NCBI GenBank assembly: GCA_946499615.1 | Contig: CAMMST010000004.1 | Location: 25,023 to 89,022, forward strand | Length of the DNA stretch: 64,000 nucleotides | Reading direction: 5' to 3' | DNA from: Enterococcus_E cecorum_B | Lineage (GTDB): Bacteria; Bacillota; Bacilli; Lactobacillales; Enterococcaceae | Shown: piece after piece, positions 55,366 through 63,884 of the stretch | Numbering within the stretch: position 1 is the first letter of the stretch | How the letters are laid out: every line of letters starts with the position of its first letter | Notes under the pieces: generated by a model | What the model was told of the DNA's origin: nothing | Databases searched by the model: none | Seen by the model: only the letters and a program-made list of their open reading frames with translations | Translations under genes and position numbers: made by a program

Positions 55366-56588
55366 CCGTTTCTGAAGACTGGTACTCGGGTGCCGTCTGC
55401 TTTGATGCCGTCGATGTCCATTTTATTTGAACCGACCATGAAGTCTACGTGGGTCGTGCTGCGGTTTAAGCCGGCTGCTGCTAATTCTTCTTCGGTCATT
55501 TCGGTACCACCTTCTAAGCTAAAGGCATAAGCAGAACCAAATGCTAGGTGGTTTGAGGCATTTTCGTCAAATAAAGTATTGAAGAAGATAATACCTGATT
55601 GGGAAATAGGTGATGGGTCAGGAACTAAAGCCACTTCGCCTAAATGTTTTGCTCCTTCATCGGTTGCAAGTAATTCAGCGAGGACATCTTGACCTTTATC
55701 AGCTTTGAAATCAACAACTTTACCATCTTTGAATGTAAAGTGCATGCCTTCAATAATATTTCCGGAATAACTTAATGGTTTTGTTGAAGCAACAGTACCA
55801 TTCACGTTGCGGCTATCAGGGGCGGTGAATACTTCTTCTGTAGGCATGTTTGCCATAAAGAATTCGCCACGACTGTTATGACTGCTTGCGGCTTCCCAAT
55901 GATGTCCTTTAGGTAAACCAATTGTTAAGTCTGTGCCTGGAGCGGTATAGTGAAGGGCAACGAATTGTTCTTCATTTAACCATTTGGCCTTTTCTAATAA
56001 ATTAGCGTCATGTTCTTTCCAAGCTTGTACTGGGTCATCTGCATAAATACGTGTTGTTTTAAAGATTTGATCCCATAGTGCATCGACTGCTTCTTCTTCA
56101 TTTAATTCAGGGAAAACAGTTTTGGCCCAGGCAGGACTTGCAGCAGCGACCACTGTCCAGCTGTATTTATTGGCTTGCAAGGCTTGCATTAATGGCGCAA
56201 AAGCAGCATTGTTTGCTTTACTAAAGGTTGCTAAACGTTTGCCATCCACTCCGGCTAAAGCACCTGGGTCGTTGGAAACGAGGCTGATGCGGCTAGCCCC
56301 TTTTTCTAACCAGTCATTAGATTCTTCAATTTTATATTGTGGGACTGTAGCAATGCGGTCGTCTGCAGCATGTAACATAAATTCTTTAGTTATTACATCA
56401 TCTGACCATTGCATTAAGACTTCAGCGGCGCCTAGTTCATAAGCTTTTTTGACGATTAAGCGAGCAAGAGGTGCTTGATCAACCGCTGCCCGTAACACAA
56501 CTGTATGTCCTTTTTGCACGTTTACACCAATTTCAACGATTAATTGGGCATATTTTTCTAATAATTCTTCAAAATTTGGTAAAGTCAT
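55353..56588 (-). CDS. pepS: aminopeptidase PepS/AmpS (M29)
   Basis: A metallo-aminopeptidase of 411 residues. An N-terminal domain (MTLPNFEELLEKYAQLIVEIG) leads to a C-terminal M29 core. Metal-ligand segments are near FIxGMHFTFKDGKVVDFKADKG, the Glu pair in LGEVALVPDPSP, and HVDFMVGSNKMDIDG near the end. ATG 56588 is chosen because GAGGTG lies six bases upstream; a GTG three codons earlier overlaps the RBS. It releases N-terminal residues from peptides in the cytoplasm. The C-terminus (FRNGDWA) is read from the repeat flank. Confidence 0.93.
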   Translation of the reverse strand: MTLPNFEELLEKYAQLIVEIGVNVQKGHTVVLRAAVDQAPLARLIVKKAYELGAAEVLMQWSDDVITKEFMLHAADDRIATVPQYKIEESNDWLEKGASRISLVSNDPGALAGVDGKRLATFSKANNAAFAPLMQALQANKYSWTVVAAASPAWAKTVFPELNEEEAVDALWDQIFKTTRIYADDPVQAWKEHDANLLEKAKWLNEEQFVALHYTAPGTDLTIGLPKGHHWEAASSHNSRGEFFMANMPTEEVFTAPDSRNVNGTVASTKPLSYSGNIIEGMHFTFKDGKVVDFKADKGQDVLAELLATDEGAKHLGEVALVPDPSPISQSGIIFFNTLFDENASNHLAFGSAYAFSLEGGTEMTEEELAAAGLNRSTTHVDFMVGSNKMDIDGIKADGTRVPVFRNGDWA

Positions 56589-56838
56589 TTTTTTCACCTC
56601 ATATAAATATTGTTCGTTTTTTATGATAGCATAGATTTTTAATAAAGAATAGAAGAATGCTTAGAAGTAAATAAGAATTGGCTAAGAAACAAAAGTAAAT
56701 AATATTAGTTATCTAGCTACGTAAATCAGAATTTTAAAACGCTTTACTTAATTATATTAGGTAGATGATAAACAAAATGTAAAATAAGTATGATTATATA
56801 AAATGATAAAATATTTAATGATATTGCTAAATTAGATA

Positions 56839-56867
56839 TTGTACAAAGTTAAAAAACAGTCTAAAAT
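56839..56867 (+). promoter_or_regulatory. promoter of a TetR regulator gene
   Basis: TTGTAC (56839-56844), a 17-bp spacer and TAAAAT (56862-56867), 50 bp before the start. The 56598-56838 stretch is otherwise AT-rich with no gene and must also hold the pepS promoter on the minus strand, which I could not place. Confidence 0.6.
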
Positions 56868-56916
56868 AAATATAGGATGTTTTGGAAGCGATTCATAGAA
56901 ATAGGAGGGATAGGAA

Positions 56917-57516
56917 ATGGCTCGTAAAAAAACAATCACTAAAGATCAGATTTTAAAAGCTACTTATGAACTTGTCGCAAAAGAAGGGTTATCAAAGTTT
57001 ACTGCACGTAATATTGCGGCGAAGATGAAGTGTTCAACGCAACCAATTTACTTAGAATTTAAGAACATGGACGACTTACGCTCAGCATTAATTCAAAAGA
57101 TTTTTGATCATCTAGGTGAAGATGTATTACCAAAAGTACAGACTGGCGACCCTGTGATTGATTTTTGTTTGAATTATATTGATTTCGCAACAAAAGAAAA
57201 TCACCTATATCGTGCCTTATTTATCGTCGGGCATGGTGGTGAACCTGTTTTACAAGGATTTTCATTCGATTATTTCAAAAATACGGTTATTAAAGATACC
57301 GAATATGAAAAATTACCAGATAAAGAAATTGAAAATCTTTTTGTGAATTTATTAGTGATGGCAAGTGGTGTCTCTTCACTAATGTATTCTGGGGTTATTG
57401 CACCTAATAGCCAACAAATTACTGGCATCTTAAATGAAGTCTTAAAGGCGGTGCAGGAGAGGCAAACTACTTACGATTTAAATTTTATCGCCCCACATCA
57501 TCCAAGTGAAGCATAA
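56917..57516 (+). CDS. TetR/AcrR family regulator
   Basis: A 199-residue regulator. Helix-turn-helix FTARNIAAKMKCSTQPIYLEFKNMDDLRSAL (about 27-57) is followed by a helical sensor domain with a TetR_C_33-like end. ATG 56917 follows AGGAGGG. The gene stands alone with its own promoter and terminator, so the target is not evident. Neighbours are pepS (divergent) and a flavodoxin (convergent). Confidence 0.88.
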   Translation: MARKKTITKDQILKATYELVAKEGLSKFTARNIAAKMKCSTQPIYLEFKNMDDLRSALIQKIFDHLGEDVLPKVQTGDPVIDFCLNYIDFATKENHLYRALFIVGHGGEPVLQGFSFDYFKNTVIKDTEYEKLPDKEIENLFVNLLVMASGVSSLMYSGVIAPNSQQITGILNEVLKAVQERQTTYDLNFIAPHHPSEA

Positions 57517-57521
57517 AAAAT

Positions 57522-57558
57522 AAGCATTCAACCTGATACTAAGGTTGAATGCTTTTTT
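57522..57558. terminator. bidirectional terminator between tetR-like and flavodoxin genes
   Basis: AAGCATTCAACC/GGTTGAATGCTT is a 12-bp perfect stem with a 9-nt loop and a six-T tail; on the minus strand the stem runs into TTATTTTTT. Confidence 0.93.
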
Positions 57559-57560
57559 AA

Positions 57561-58013
57561 CTAGGCGTTTTCTTCGACTGATTTTGCTAATTCTTTGGCA
57601 AATTCTTCTAAGTTATCAATATCTTCATCTTCAGCGTTTAATTCAACTTTCACGCTGTCAGCTCCTTTAATTGCGCCTGTTTTAAGGAAAGCTTGTTCGA
57701 AGTCATCCACTGATTTACAGAAATAATCATAGAATGTATCACCGGAACCACAAACACCAAAGACTTTCCCAGATAAATCCATTTCTAATAAATCATCATA
57801 AAGGTCGACAATTTCATCTGGTAAATCGCCATCACCATAAGTATAGGTAGCGACAACGCAAAGGTCAGCATCTTCAAAATCGCTTGCTGAAACATTTGAA
57901 CATTCTTCAATTTCAACATCGAAATCTAAATCTTCCAGGCTTTCTGCAACGATATCAGCAATTTCTTCTGTATTTCCTGTCAAACTAGCATAAAAAATTT
58001 TCGCTAAAGGCAT
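57561..58013 (-). CDS. flavodoxin
   Basis: A 150-residue FMN electron carrier. The phosphate loop ASLTGNTEEIA lies at residues 8-18, the 50s-type loop region around ATYTYGDGDLPDE (about 57-69), and the 90s loop around CGSGDTFYDYFC (about 87-98). Strongly acidic. The frame extends to 58091, but AGGAG lies before ATG 58013 (MPLAKIFYASLTG). The reductase partner is not in the window. Confidence 0.92.
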   Translation of the reverse strand: MPLAKIFYASLTGNTEEIADIVAESLEDLDFDVEIEECSNVSASDFEDADLCVVATYTYGDGDLPDEIVDLYDDLLEMDLSGKVFGVCGSGDTFYDYFCKSVDDFEQAFLKTGAIKGADSVKVELNAEDEDIDNLEEFAKELAKSVEENA

Positions 58014-58136
58014 AATCTTCACTCCTAAAAAATGTATCTTCATGCAAGAAAATATCATACTTTCATACAAAAAAAGCGTATAACAACCCATTCAAAAAGT
58101 CAATTAGTTTCTACTATGAGTATTTTCTAACTCTGT

Positions 58137-58165
58137 TTGTTTCAGTTTTAAAAATGTGCTAAAAT
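58137..58165 (+). promoter_or_regulatory. promoter of map
   Basis: TTGTTT (58137-58142), a 17-bp spacer and TAAAAT (58160-58165), 31 bp before the map start. Confidence 0.6.
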
Positions 58166-58196
58166 TAAATGAATGAAGTTTGAAAGGAAATGAAAA

Positions 58197-58961
58197 ATGA
58201 TTACTTTAAAATCTGAACGTGAAATCGAAATGATGGCACAATCTGGCGCGTTATTAGCAGATGTGCATAAACATTTACGAGATTTTATTAAACCTGGAAT
58301 TACAAGTTGGGACATTGAAGTATTTGTCCGTAATTATATTGAATCTCACGGCGGAGTAGCTGCACAAATTGGCTTTGAAGGTTATAAATATGCTACTTGC
58401 TGTAGTATTAATGATGAAATCTGCCATGGTTTTCCACGTAAAAAAGTACTTAAAAATGGCGATTTAATCAAAGTTGATATGTGTGTAGATTTAAAAGGAG
58501 CTATTTCTGATTCATGTTGGTCTTATGTTGTTGGTGAAGCAAGTCCTGAAGTAAAACGTTTGATGGAAGTCACCAAAAAAGCTTTATATTTAGGTATTGA
58601 GCAAGCCAAAGTAGGCAATCGTATTGGGGATATCGGTCATGCGATTCAAACGTATGTAGAAGGTGAAGGATATGGGGTCGTCCGTGATTTTATCGGTCAT
58701 GGCATTGGACCTACTATTCATGAAGCACCATCTGTTCCTCACTATGGCGAAAAAGGTAAAGGATTACGCCTAAAAGAAGGGATGGTTATTACGATTGAAC
58801 CCATGGTAAATACGGGAACTTGGAAGATGAAAATGGATAAAAATGGTTGGACTGCATATACCCAAGATGGTGGTTTAAGTTGTCAATATGAACACAGCCT
58901 TGCCATTACAAAAGATGGTCCGCGTATTTTAACATCTCAAGGGGTAGAAGGTACTTACTAA
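58197..58961 (+). CDS. map: methionine aminopeptidase, type I
   Basis: Removes N-terminal Met from new proteins. A 254-residue pita-bread-fold enzyme with metal ligands in VDMCVDLKGAISDSCWS (two Asp), GHGIGPTIHEAP (His), TIEPMV (Glu) and the last Glu in QYEHSLAIT. ATG 58197 follows AAAGGAA. An insertion MKMDKNGWTAYTQDGG before the final Glu is usual in Gram-positive MAPs. The YihY-like gene follows 14 bp later, probably in one operon with tagO. Confidence 0.95.
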   Translation: MITLKSEREIEMMAQSGALLADVHKHLRDFIKPGITSWDIEVFVRNYIESHGGVAAQIGFEGYKYATCCSINDEICHGFPRKKVLKNGDLIKVDMCVDLKGAISDSCWSYVVGEASPEVKRLMEVTKKALYLGIEQAKVGNRIGDIGHAIQTYVEGEGYGVVRDFIGHGIGPTIHEAPSVPHYGEKGKGLRLKEGMVITIEPMVNTGTWKMKMDKNGWTAYTQDGGLSCQYEHSLAITKDGPRILTSQGVEGTY

Positions 58962-58975
58962 AAGGAAGGGTCAGA

Positions 58976-59920
58976 ATGAAGAAGAAAGACTCTAAGGAAA
59001 AAAAGAAAACCCCAAAGATAAAAATATTTATTGATTTAATGTCAGTAAGAATGCAAAATTCAGAGATAGGCGTCACTTCTTCAGTTGTCGCCTATTATCT
59101 GTTATTGTCTTTTTTTCCGTTATTGATTGCGGTTGGAAATATTTTGCCGTTATTTCATTTTAATCAAAATCAAGTTTTAACCATGTTAAAGACAATGATG
59201 CCACAAGAAATTTACTTATTATTTGCACCTTCAATTAAGGCTTTATTGACAAGTGGTTCTAAGGAGTTGCTATCGATTTCAGCGGTTGCTACACTTTGGT
59301 CTGCGAGTAAGAGTATTAATGCTTTACAAATCGCGATGAATAAGGCTTATGGGGTGACTGGGACAACAAATTATCTAGTCATGCGCTTGGTATCGATGTT
59401 GATGCTCATTCTTTTTTTTGCAGCGATTGTTGGGGTGGTAATCGTTATCGGGTTTGGTAAAGTAGCGTTGGACTGGATTCAGCCGCATTTGAATATTCCT
59501 GATTCTATCATCACGACTTTCCAAACTGTGAAGTGGCCAGCGACAATCATTGTGCTACTGGCAATTTTAACTTTGGTGTATTGGATTATTCCTAATGCCA
59601 AAATTGGGATACGCTCGGCTTTTCCTGGTGCGGTGTTAGCGACAATAGGTTGGCTCGGTTTAACACAAGTATTTGGGATTTATATGAAATATTTTGCAAC
59701 GGGGTTTAATGGATATAAGATTATTGGGACTTTTATGTTACTAATGATTTGGCTAAAATTCGCAGCAATGATTGTAGTATTTTGTGGTGTATTTAATACT
59801 GCTCTTGCTGAATATCGTACGGGTGGTGATCTTAGCCAACGCAAAGATCCACTAGAAGTATTAACTGAGCGAATGAAAGCACAATTATTACATTCAAATG
59901 AGAACGAAAGCGAGTCATAG
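58976..59920 (+). CDS. YihY/BrkB family membrane protein
   Basis: A 314-residue inner-membrane protein with six helices. The family core VTSSVVAYYLLLSFFPLLIAVGNI is near residues 34-57, SAVATLWSASKSINALQIAMNKAYG near 102-126, and FPGAVLATIGWLGLTQVFGIYMKYF near 220-245. The function of the family is unsettled (earlier annotated as ribonuclease BN). ATG 58976 follows AAAGGAAGGG. It sits between map and tagO, each within 15 bp. Confidence 0.9.
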   Translation: MKKKDSKEKKKTPKIKIFIDLMSVRMQNSEIGVTSSVVAYYLLLSFFPLLIAVGNILPLFHFNQNQVLTMLKTMMPQEIYLLFAPSIKALLTSGSKELLSISAVATLWSASKSINALQIAMNKAYGVTGTTNYLVMRLVSMLMLILFFAAIVGVVIVIGFGKVALDWIQPHLNIPDSIITTFQTVKWPATIIVLLAILTLVYWIIPNAKIGIRSAFPGAVLATIGWLGLTQVFGIYMKYFATGFNGYKIIGTFMLLMIWLKFAAMIVVFCGVFNTALAEYRTGGDLSQRKDPLEVLTERMKAQLLHSNENESES

Positions 59921-59922
59921 GA

Positions 59923-61077
59923 ATGGATTTTACTTTAGAATTTATTTTGCACTTTTTGGCAACGATGATGATATCGGTTATTTTAACCCCCCTTGTGAAG
60001 CTCTTAGCCTTTCAAGTTGGTGCGGTGGATTATCCAGGCAAACGTCGAATAAACCAGAAAGTCATGCCGACAATTGGTGGTTTAGCTATCTTTATTGCCT
60101 TTACGATTGGCGCTTTTTGGCAGTTTCATGGGTATTTATTTATGAAAAAGGTTTGGGCGATTCTGCTAGGTGCACTCATTGTTGTGATTACTGGTTTTAT
60201 CGATGACCGTAAAGAATTATCGCCTTTACAAAAATCAATTGGCTTGTTTATCGCTGCCTTAGAAATTTATTTTGTAGCTGGCTTAAAGATGGATACAATT
60301 AGCATTCCATTTATCGGGATGTTTCATTTAGGTTGGTTAAGCTTTCCAGTAACGATTATTTGGATTTTTGCGATAACCAATGCAGTGAATTTGATTGATG
60401 GTTTAGATGGTCTAGCTTCAGGCGTTTCGATGATTGCTTTATCCACGATTGGCATTGTAAGTTATTTTTATTTACCTGATAATATCGGTACGTATTTGGC
60501 CATGCTTATTTTCTTATTAGTGGCTGCGATATTAGGTTTTTTCCCTTATAATTTTCATCCTGCAACGATATTTTTAGGCGATACGGGTGCTTTATTCTTA
60601 GGATTCATGATTGCTGTGGTTTCGTTGCATAATTTGAAAAACGTTACTTTTATTTCTGTGGTGACGCCGATGTTTATCTTAGGGGTGCCTATCACGGATA
60701 CGGTATTTGCGATTATTCGCCGTAAATTTAATAAGCAACCTATATCATCTGCAGACAAAATGCATTTGCACCATCGCTTACTGTCTTTAGGTTTTTCACA
60801 TCGTGGTGCCGTATTAACAATATATGGTTTAGCATTAACTTTCTCATTTATTGCTTTGTTGATGACTTATGCAAGTACACCAGCGATTATCTTGATGATT
60901 ATTTGTACAACGATTGGTATTGAACTGTTTATTGAACTCATTGGGCTTGTTGGTGAAAATCGCCAGCCGTTATTGAAGACCTTGAAATTCTTTGGTAATA
61001 GTGAGTATCGTCATGAATTTTTATTAAATCGCTATGAAAGAAAAAAGGTCGAAAAAGAACAAAACCGTAAAAAATAA
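59923..61077 (+). CDS. tagO: undecaprenyl-phosphate N-acetylglucosaminyl 1-phosphate transferase
   Basis: Starts wall teichoic acid or other wall polymer linkage units by moving GlcNAc-1-P to undecaprenyl phosphate. A 384-residue MraY/WecA-type membrane protein with catalytic segments TGFIDDRKELSPLQK, NAVNLIDGLDGLASG, FLGDTGALFLGF and the cytoplasmic HLHHRLLSLGFSHR loop. ATG 59923 lies two bases after the previous stop, so translation is coupled. The basic C-terminal tail is normal. The polymer it serves is not identified here. Confidence 0.93.
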   Translation: MDFTLEFILHFLATMMISVILTPLVKLLAFQVGAVDYPGKRRINQKVMPTIGGLAIFIAFTIGAFWQFHGYLFMKKVWAILLGALIVVITGFIDDRKELSPLQKSIGLFIAALEIYFVAGLKMDTISIPFIGMFHLGWLSFPVTIIWIFAITNAVNLIDGLDGLASGVSMIALSTIGIVSYFYLPDNIGTYLAMLIFLLVAAILGFFPYNFHPATIFLGDTGALFLGFMIAVVSLHNLKNVTFISVVTPMFILGVPITDTVFAIIRRKFNKQPISSADKMHLHHRLLSLGFSHRGAVLTIYGLALTFSFIALLMTYASTPAIILMIICTTIGIELFIELIGLVGENRQPLLKTLKFFGNSEYRHEFLLNRYERKKVEKEQNRKK

Positions 61078-61086
61078 TAGTTAGGT

Positions 61087-61124
61087 AAGTCTTGATTGTT
61101 TGAGAACATCAAGGCTTTTCTTTT
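61087..61124 (+). terminator. terminator after tagO
   Basis: AAGTCTTGAT/ATCAAGGCTT (one wobble) with an 11-nt loop and a T-rich tail TTCTTTT. Confidence 0.82.
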
Positions 61125-61177
61125 GGCTAAAAATAGTGCTATAATAAAAGAAACAGGCAGGCAAATGAGGTGAAGAG

Positions 61178-61606
61178 ATGATTAAAATAAGTGACAGCGA
61201 ATGGGAAGTTTTGCGTGTTGTTTGGACCAATCCAGATTGCGATGCCCATTTGGTAAGCGAGGTCTTAGGAGATTCTAAAGATTGGCAAAAGTCAACAGTA
61301 AAGACTTTGCTTGCTCGTTTAGTTAAAAAAGGTGCATTAAATACGACACGTGTTAGAAATAAGTTCATCTATACACCGACTGTGACGGAAGAAGAGGTCA
61401 TTGTTAGTGCTACAGAGACACTGTTTTCTCATATTTGTGCTAAAAAAATTGGCCAAACAATTGCCGAGATGATTACCTCTTGTGAATTAACACCTGCTGA
61501 CTATCAACTCATTCAAGAAGCTCTAGCACAAAAAGAGACGGTCGAAACAATTGAATGTAATTGTATTCCTGGTCAATGTCATTGTAAAGAGCATCAACAA
61601 CGTTAA
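61178..61606 (+). CDS. copY: CopY-type copper-responsive repressor
   Basis: A BlaI/MecI/CopY winged-helix repressor of 142 residues (ISDSEWEVLRVVWTNPDCDAHLVSEVL at the start). Its C-terminal CNCIPGQCHC motif matches the CxCxxxxCxC metal site by which CopY senses copper and exchanges zinc. ATG 61178 follows GAGGTGAAGAG. No copper ATPase or chaperone gene is adjacent and no TACANNTGTA box is seen upstream, so its targets must be elsewhere. The next gene starts 13 bp downstream. Confidence 0.88.
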   Translation: MIKISDSEWEVLRVVWTNPDCDAHLVSEVLGDSKDWQKSTVKTLLARLVKKGALNTTRVRNKFIYTPTVTEEEVIVSATETLFSHICAKKIGQTIAEMITSCELTPADYQLIQEALAQKETVETIECNCIPGQCHCKEHQQR

Positions 61607-61619
61607 GTGGGGGGAGCAT

Positions 61620-62153
61620 ATGGAATTAAAGAAATTAGAAGTACCAACATCATCCATAACTGAAGTGAAAAAATCACCCATGGATGTTTTTCAACAGGCA
61701 CGTGACGCAAAAACCGGTGTCTATGTCTTTAATCGTGAAAAAATTGCTGGTGTAATGCTTACCCAGCAACAATATGAAGAATTACTAACAGAATTACATG
61801 AGTTACGCCAACAATTAAATATTAATCAAGAACAAATGATTGTTTCTTCAGATATTGATGGATTAGAAAGTTTTGCGGAGAATATTCGGGAGGCTTTAGT
61901 GACTGGATCAAGTATTTCTGCTAAGAACTTAGACGAGCGCATGGTGGCGTTTGGCTTCATTACTAAAAAGACAGGATTTGGTGGCGTGGTCGAAATGCTT
62001 AATGAATTAAAAGAAACTGGAAAAATTATCTATCATCTACGCAAACGCACCGGTGAAAAGAATGTGATTGCCGAAGTAGTAGGGGAAGCAGATAACCAAA
62101 CAAGTATTTTTGATAAAATTATTATTCGTAAAGTATATTTAAAAACAAAATAA
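61620..62153 (+). CDS. Phd/YefM-like N-terminal domain protein (177 aa)
   Basis: ATG 61620 (MELKKLEVPTSSITEVKKS) follows GGGGGGAG; the upstream part of the frame overlaps copY out of frame. Residues about 1-62 look like an antitoxin-type Phd/YefM DNA-binding fold (VPTSSITEVKKSPMDVFQQARDAKTGVYVFNREKIAGVMLTQQQYEELL). The C-terminal part (63-177) is unfamiliar. No toxin gene follows, so it is more likely a regulator or a chromosomal conserved protein than half of a toxin-antitoxin pair. It lies behind copY as if in one operon. Confidence 0.7.
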   Translation: MELKKLEVPTSSITEVKKSPMDVFQQARDAKTGVYVFNREKIAGVMLTQQQYEELLTELHELRQQLNINQEQMIVSSDIDGLESFAENIREALVTGSSISAKNLDERMVAFGFITKKTGFGGVVEMLNELKETGKIIYHLRKRTGEKNVIAEVVGEADNQTSIFDKIIIRKVYLKTK

Positions 62154-62215
62154 ATTGACAGTTTTATCTGGAATGCATAGAATTTAACTGATAAATAAAT
62201 TTAAAGGAGAATTTC

Positions 62216-62803
62216 ATGGCTGAATTATTACAATTAGCTTTGGCCGAACAAAAAGGCCCTAAAGCATTAATCAAAACAAATCGTGGAGATATTTTGGTCC
62301 AATTGTTTCCAGAAGTAGCTCCAAAGACTGTAAAAAACTTTGTTGAATTAGCGAAGAAGGGTTATTATGATGGGGTTATCTTCCACCGTGTGATTCCTGA
62401 TTTTATGATTCAAGGCGGTGATCCAACCGGTACAGGTATGGGTGGCGAAAGTATCTATGGCGAAAAGTTTGAAGATGAATTTAGTCCACAAGTATTTAAC
62501 TTCCGCGGTGCACTTTCTATGGCAAATGCCGGTCCAAATACTAATGGCAGTCAGTTCTTCATTGTTAATAATCAAAATGTTCCCGCACAAATGGTTCAAC
62601 AAATGCAAGCAGCAGGTTATCCTGAAGCAGCGATTGAAAAATATAAAAATGGCGGTACCCCATGGTTAGATTTTCGTCATACAGTTTTCGGACATGTATT
62701 AGAAGGTATGGATGTTGTTGATGAAATTGCTAATGTTCAACGTGGTCCACAAGATCGACCTGTTTATGATGTAGTCATGGAAACAATTGAAATTAGTGAA
62801 TAA
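62216..62803 (+). CDS. peptidyl-prolyl cis-trans isomerase, cyclophilin type
   Basis: A 195-residue cyclophilin without signal peptide. The active-site segments are FHRVIPDFMIQGGDPTGTG, GALSMANAGPNTNGSQFFI and HTVFGHVLEGMDVVDEI. An insertion between the last two blocks (about residues 120-150, AQMVQQMQAAGYPEAA) is usual in lactic acid bacteria. ATG 62216 follows AAAGGAG. Folding catalyst in the cytoplasm. Ends at a terminator. Confidence 0.93.
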   Translation: MAELLQLALAEQKGPKALIKTNRGDILVQLFPEVAPKTVKNFVELAKKGYYDGVIFHRVIPDFMIQGGDPTGTGMGGESIYGEKFEDEFSPQVFNFRGALSMANAGPNTNGSQFFIVNNQNVPAQMVQQMQAAGYPEAAIEKYKNGGTPWLDFRHTVFGHVLEGMDVVDEIANVQRGPQDRPVYDVVMETIEISE

Positions 62804-62807
62804 AATG

Positions 62808-62844
62808 AAAAGGGAAAGTGCCGATGCAGCCTTTCCCCTTTTTT
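62808..62844 (+). terminator. terminator after the cyclophilin gene
   Basis: AAAAGGG-AAAG/CTTTCCCCTTTT pairs with one bulge around an 11-nt loop and has a T tail. Confidence 0.85.
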
Positions 62845-62890
62845 ATGTCGAAATATGCTATAATATTAAAAAATGTAGAAAGAGGATTTT

Positions 62891-63283
62891 ATGAAGTACA
62901 AAATTGGACAAATATTAGATGGTGTGATTACAGGCATCCAACCTTATGGGGCTTTTGCAGCTTTAGACGAACAAACACAAGGGCTAATACATGTCTCAGA
63001 AATTCAGTCAGGATATACAAAAAATATTCATGACGTACTCCATGTTGGTCAAGAAGTGAAAGTCCAAATTATTGATATTGATGAATATTCTCAAAAAATA
63101 AGTCTGTCTAGAAGAACCTTAGAAAAGCAATATGTACAACATAGCTATCGAAAAAAACGCTACTTTACGAATAAAAATCGCAAAATTGGATTTAAAAAAA
63201 TTGATCAAGAATTACCAATTTGGATTTCTGAAGCTTTAAAGGAACTCGAACATCAAGCAACTGATACCTCAAGCAAAAAATAA
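62891..63283 (+). CDS. S1-domain RNA-binding protein (CvfD/YugI-like)
   Basis: A 130-residue protein with an N-terminal S1 domain (YKIGQILDGVITGIQPYGAFAALDEQTQGLIHVSEI through VKVQIIDIDEYSQKISLSRR, about 3-76) and a basic tail. Such proteins bind RNA and act in post-transcriptional control or at the ribosome. ATG 62891 follows AGAAAGAGG; TATAAT lies at about 62859-62864. Single gene. Confidence 0.88.
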   Translation: MKYKIGQILDGVITGIQPYGAFAALDEQTQGLIHVSEIQSGYTKNIHDVLHVGQEVKVQIIDIDEYSQKISLSRRTLEKQYVQHSYRKKRYFTNKNRKIGFKKIDQELPIWISEALKELEHQATDTSSKK

Positions 63284-63425
63284 ATCTAGCCCGTAAATTA
63301 TTGAAAATGGCAAAAATATAATGTAAATTTTCTGAAATGTGTGTTAGAATATTATTGTCGTTTTTTGCTGTATAAGATACAGTAGGACTATTTTTATGAT
63401 TTGTTTCTTAATTGAGGTGTATAGT

Positions 63426-63788
63426 TTGGATAATAAACAAATTGCTGCAACAGTCATTCTTCACAAAACAGATGGCAGTAAAAGATTTTTAACTGAAAAT
63501 CAAGCACAAGGACAATCATTATTGATGGTAGAAAATGATACCATGCATACAGGCTTAGCAAATGTCTTGCAAAACATTAAGGAAAATGTACGTTTAGATG
63601 TTTTTCAATTACGACTTGTAGAACTGACAAATGCAAAAATTGCTGATAAGCGTATGCCACTTTTTGTTTTTGAAGCCAACGAAGAGGATATCGATGTTCA
63701 TTTACCTGCGCAATATTTATGGAAAGAACCTAAATATTTTATGCAGATGATTTCAGAATTTGAATTACAAGGTATGCCTATTTTTTAA
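63426..63788 (+). CDS. hypothetical protein (120 aa)
   Basis: TTG 63426 (DNKQIAATVILHKTDGSKRF...) is chosen because GAGGTG sits 7 bases upstream; the frame opens at 63396 without an RBS. A short beta-rich protein of about 120 residues with VFQLRLVELTNAKI and RMPLFVFEANEEDID. I do not recognise the family, but the location next to an rRNA operon is worth noting. No membrane segment. It might bind a small ligand or act in regulation; no evidence either way. Confidence 0.68.
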   Translation: MDNKQIAATVILHKTDGSKRFLTENQAQGQSLLMVENDTMHTGLANVLQNIKENVRLDVFQLRLVELTNAKIADKRMPLFVFEANEEDIDVHLPAQYLWKEPKYFMQMISEFELQGMPIF

Positions 63789-63855
63789 TCTGAGCATGGT
63801 GTAAGCCTAGTTTAGGCTTGCCAAAATAAATTTTTACTTTTTTTGAAAAAAGTCG

Positions 63856-63884
63856 TTGACAACTTGGTGACGATTTGATATGAT
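63856..63884 (+). promoter_or_regulatory. rRNA operon promoter
   Basis: TTGACA (63856-63861), a 17-bp spacer and TATGAT (63879-63884). Downstream, CCTTTGAAAACTGAACAAA (63953-63971) is a leader block commonly found before 16S rRNA genes in lactic acid bacteria. The rRNA gene itself lies beyond the window. Confidence 0.78.

Noticed and set aside
55327..55530. Plus-strand frame covering the repeat flank and the end of pepS
   Set aside because: It is made mainly of antisense pepS and repeat sequence, with no RBS.
61620..62153. Type II toxin-antitoxin pair
   Set aside because: Only a Phd/YefM-like N-terminus is present. The next gene is a cyclophilin and the previous one copY, so no toxin is adjacent.
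63802..63822. Terminator after the 120-residue protein gene
   Set aside because: AAGCCTA/TAGGCTT is a stem, but the following bases GCCAAAATAAATTTTT do not give a direct T-run, so I did not list it.
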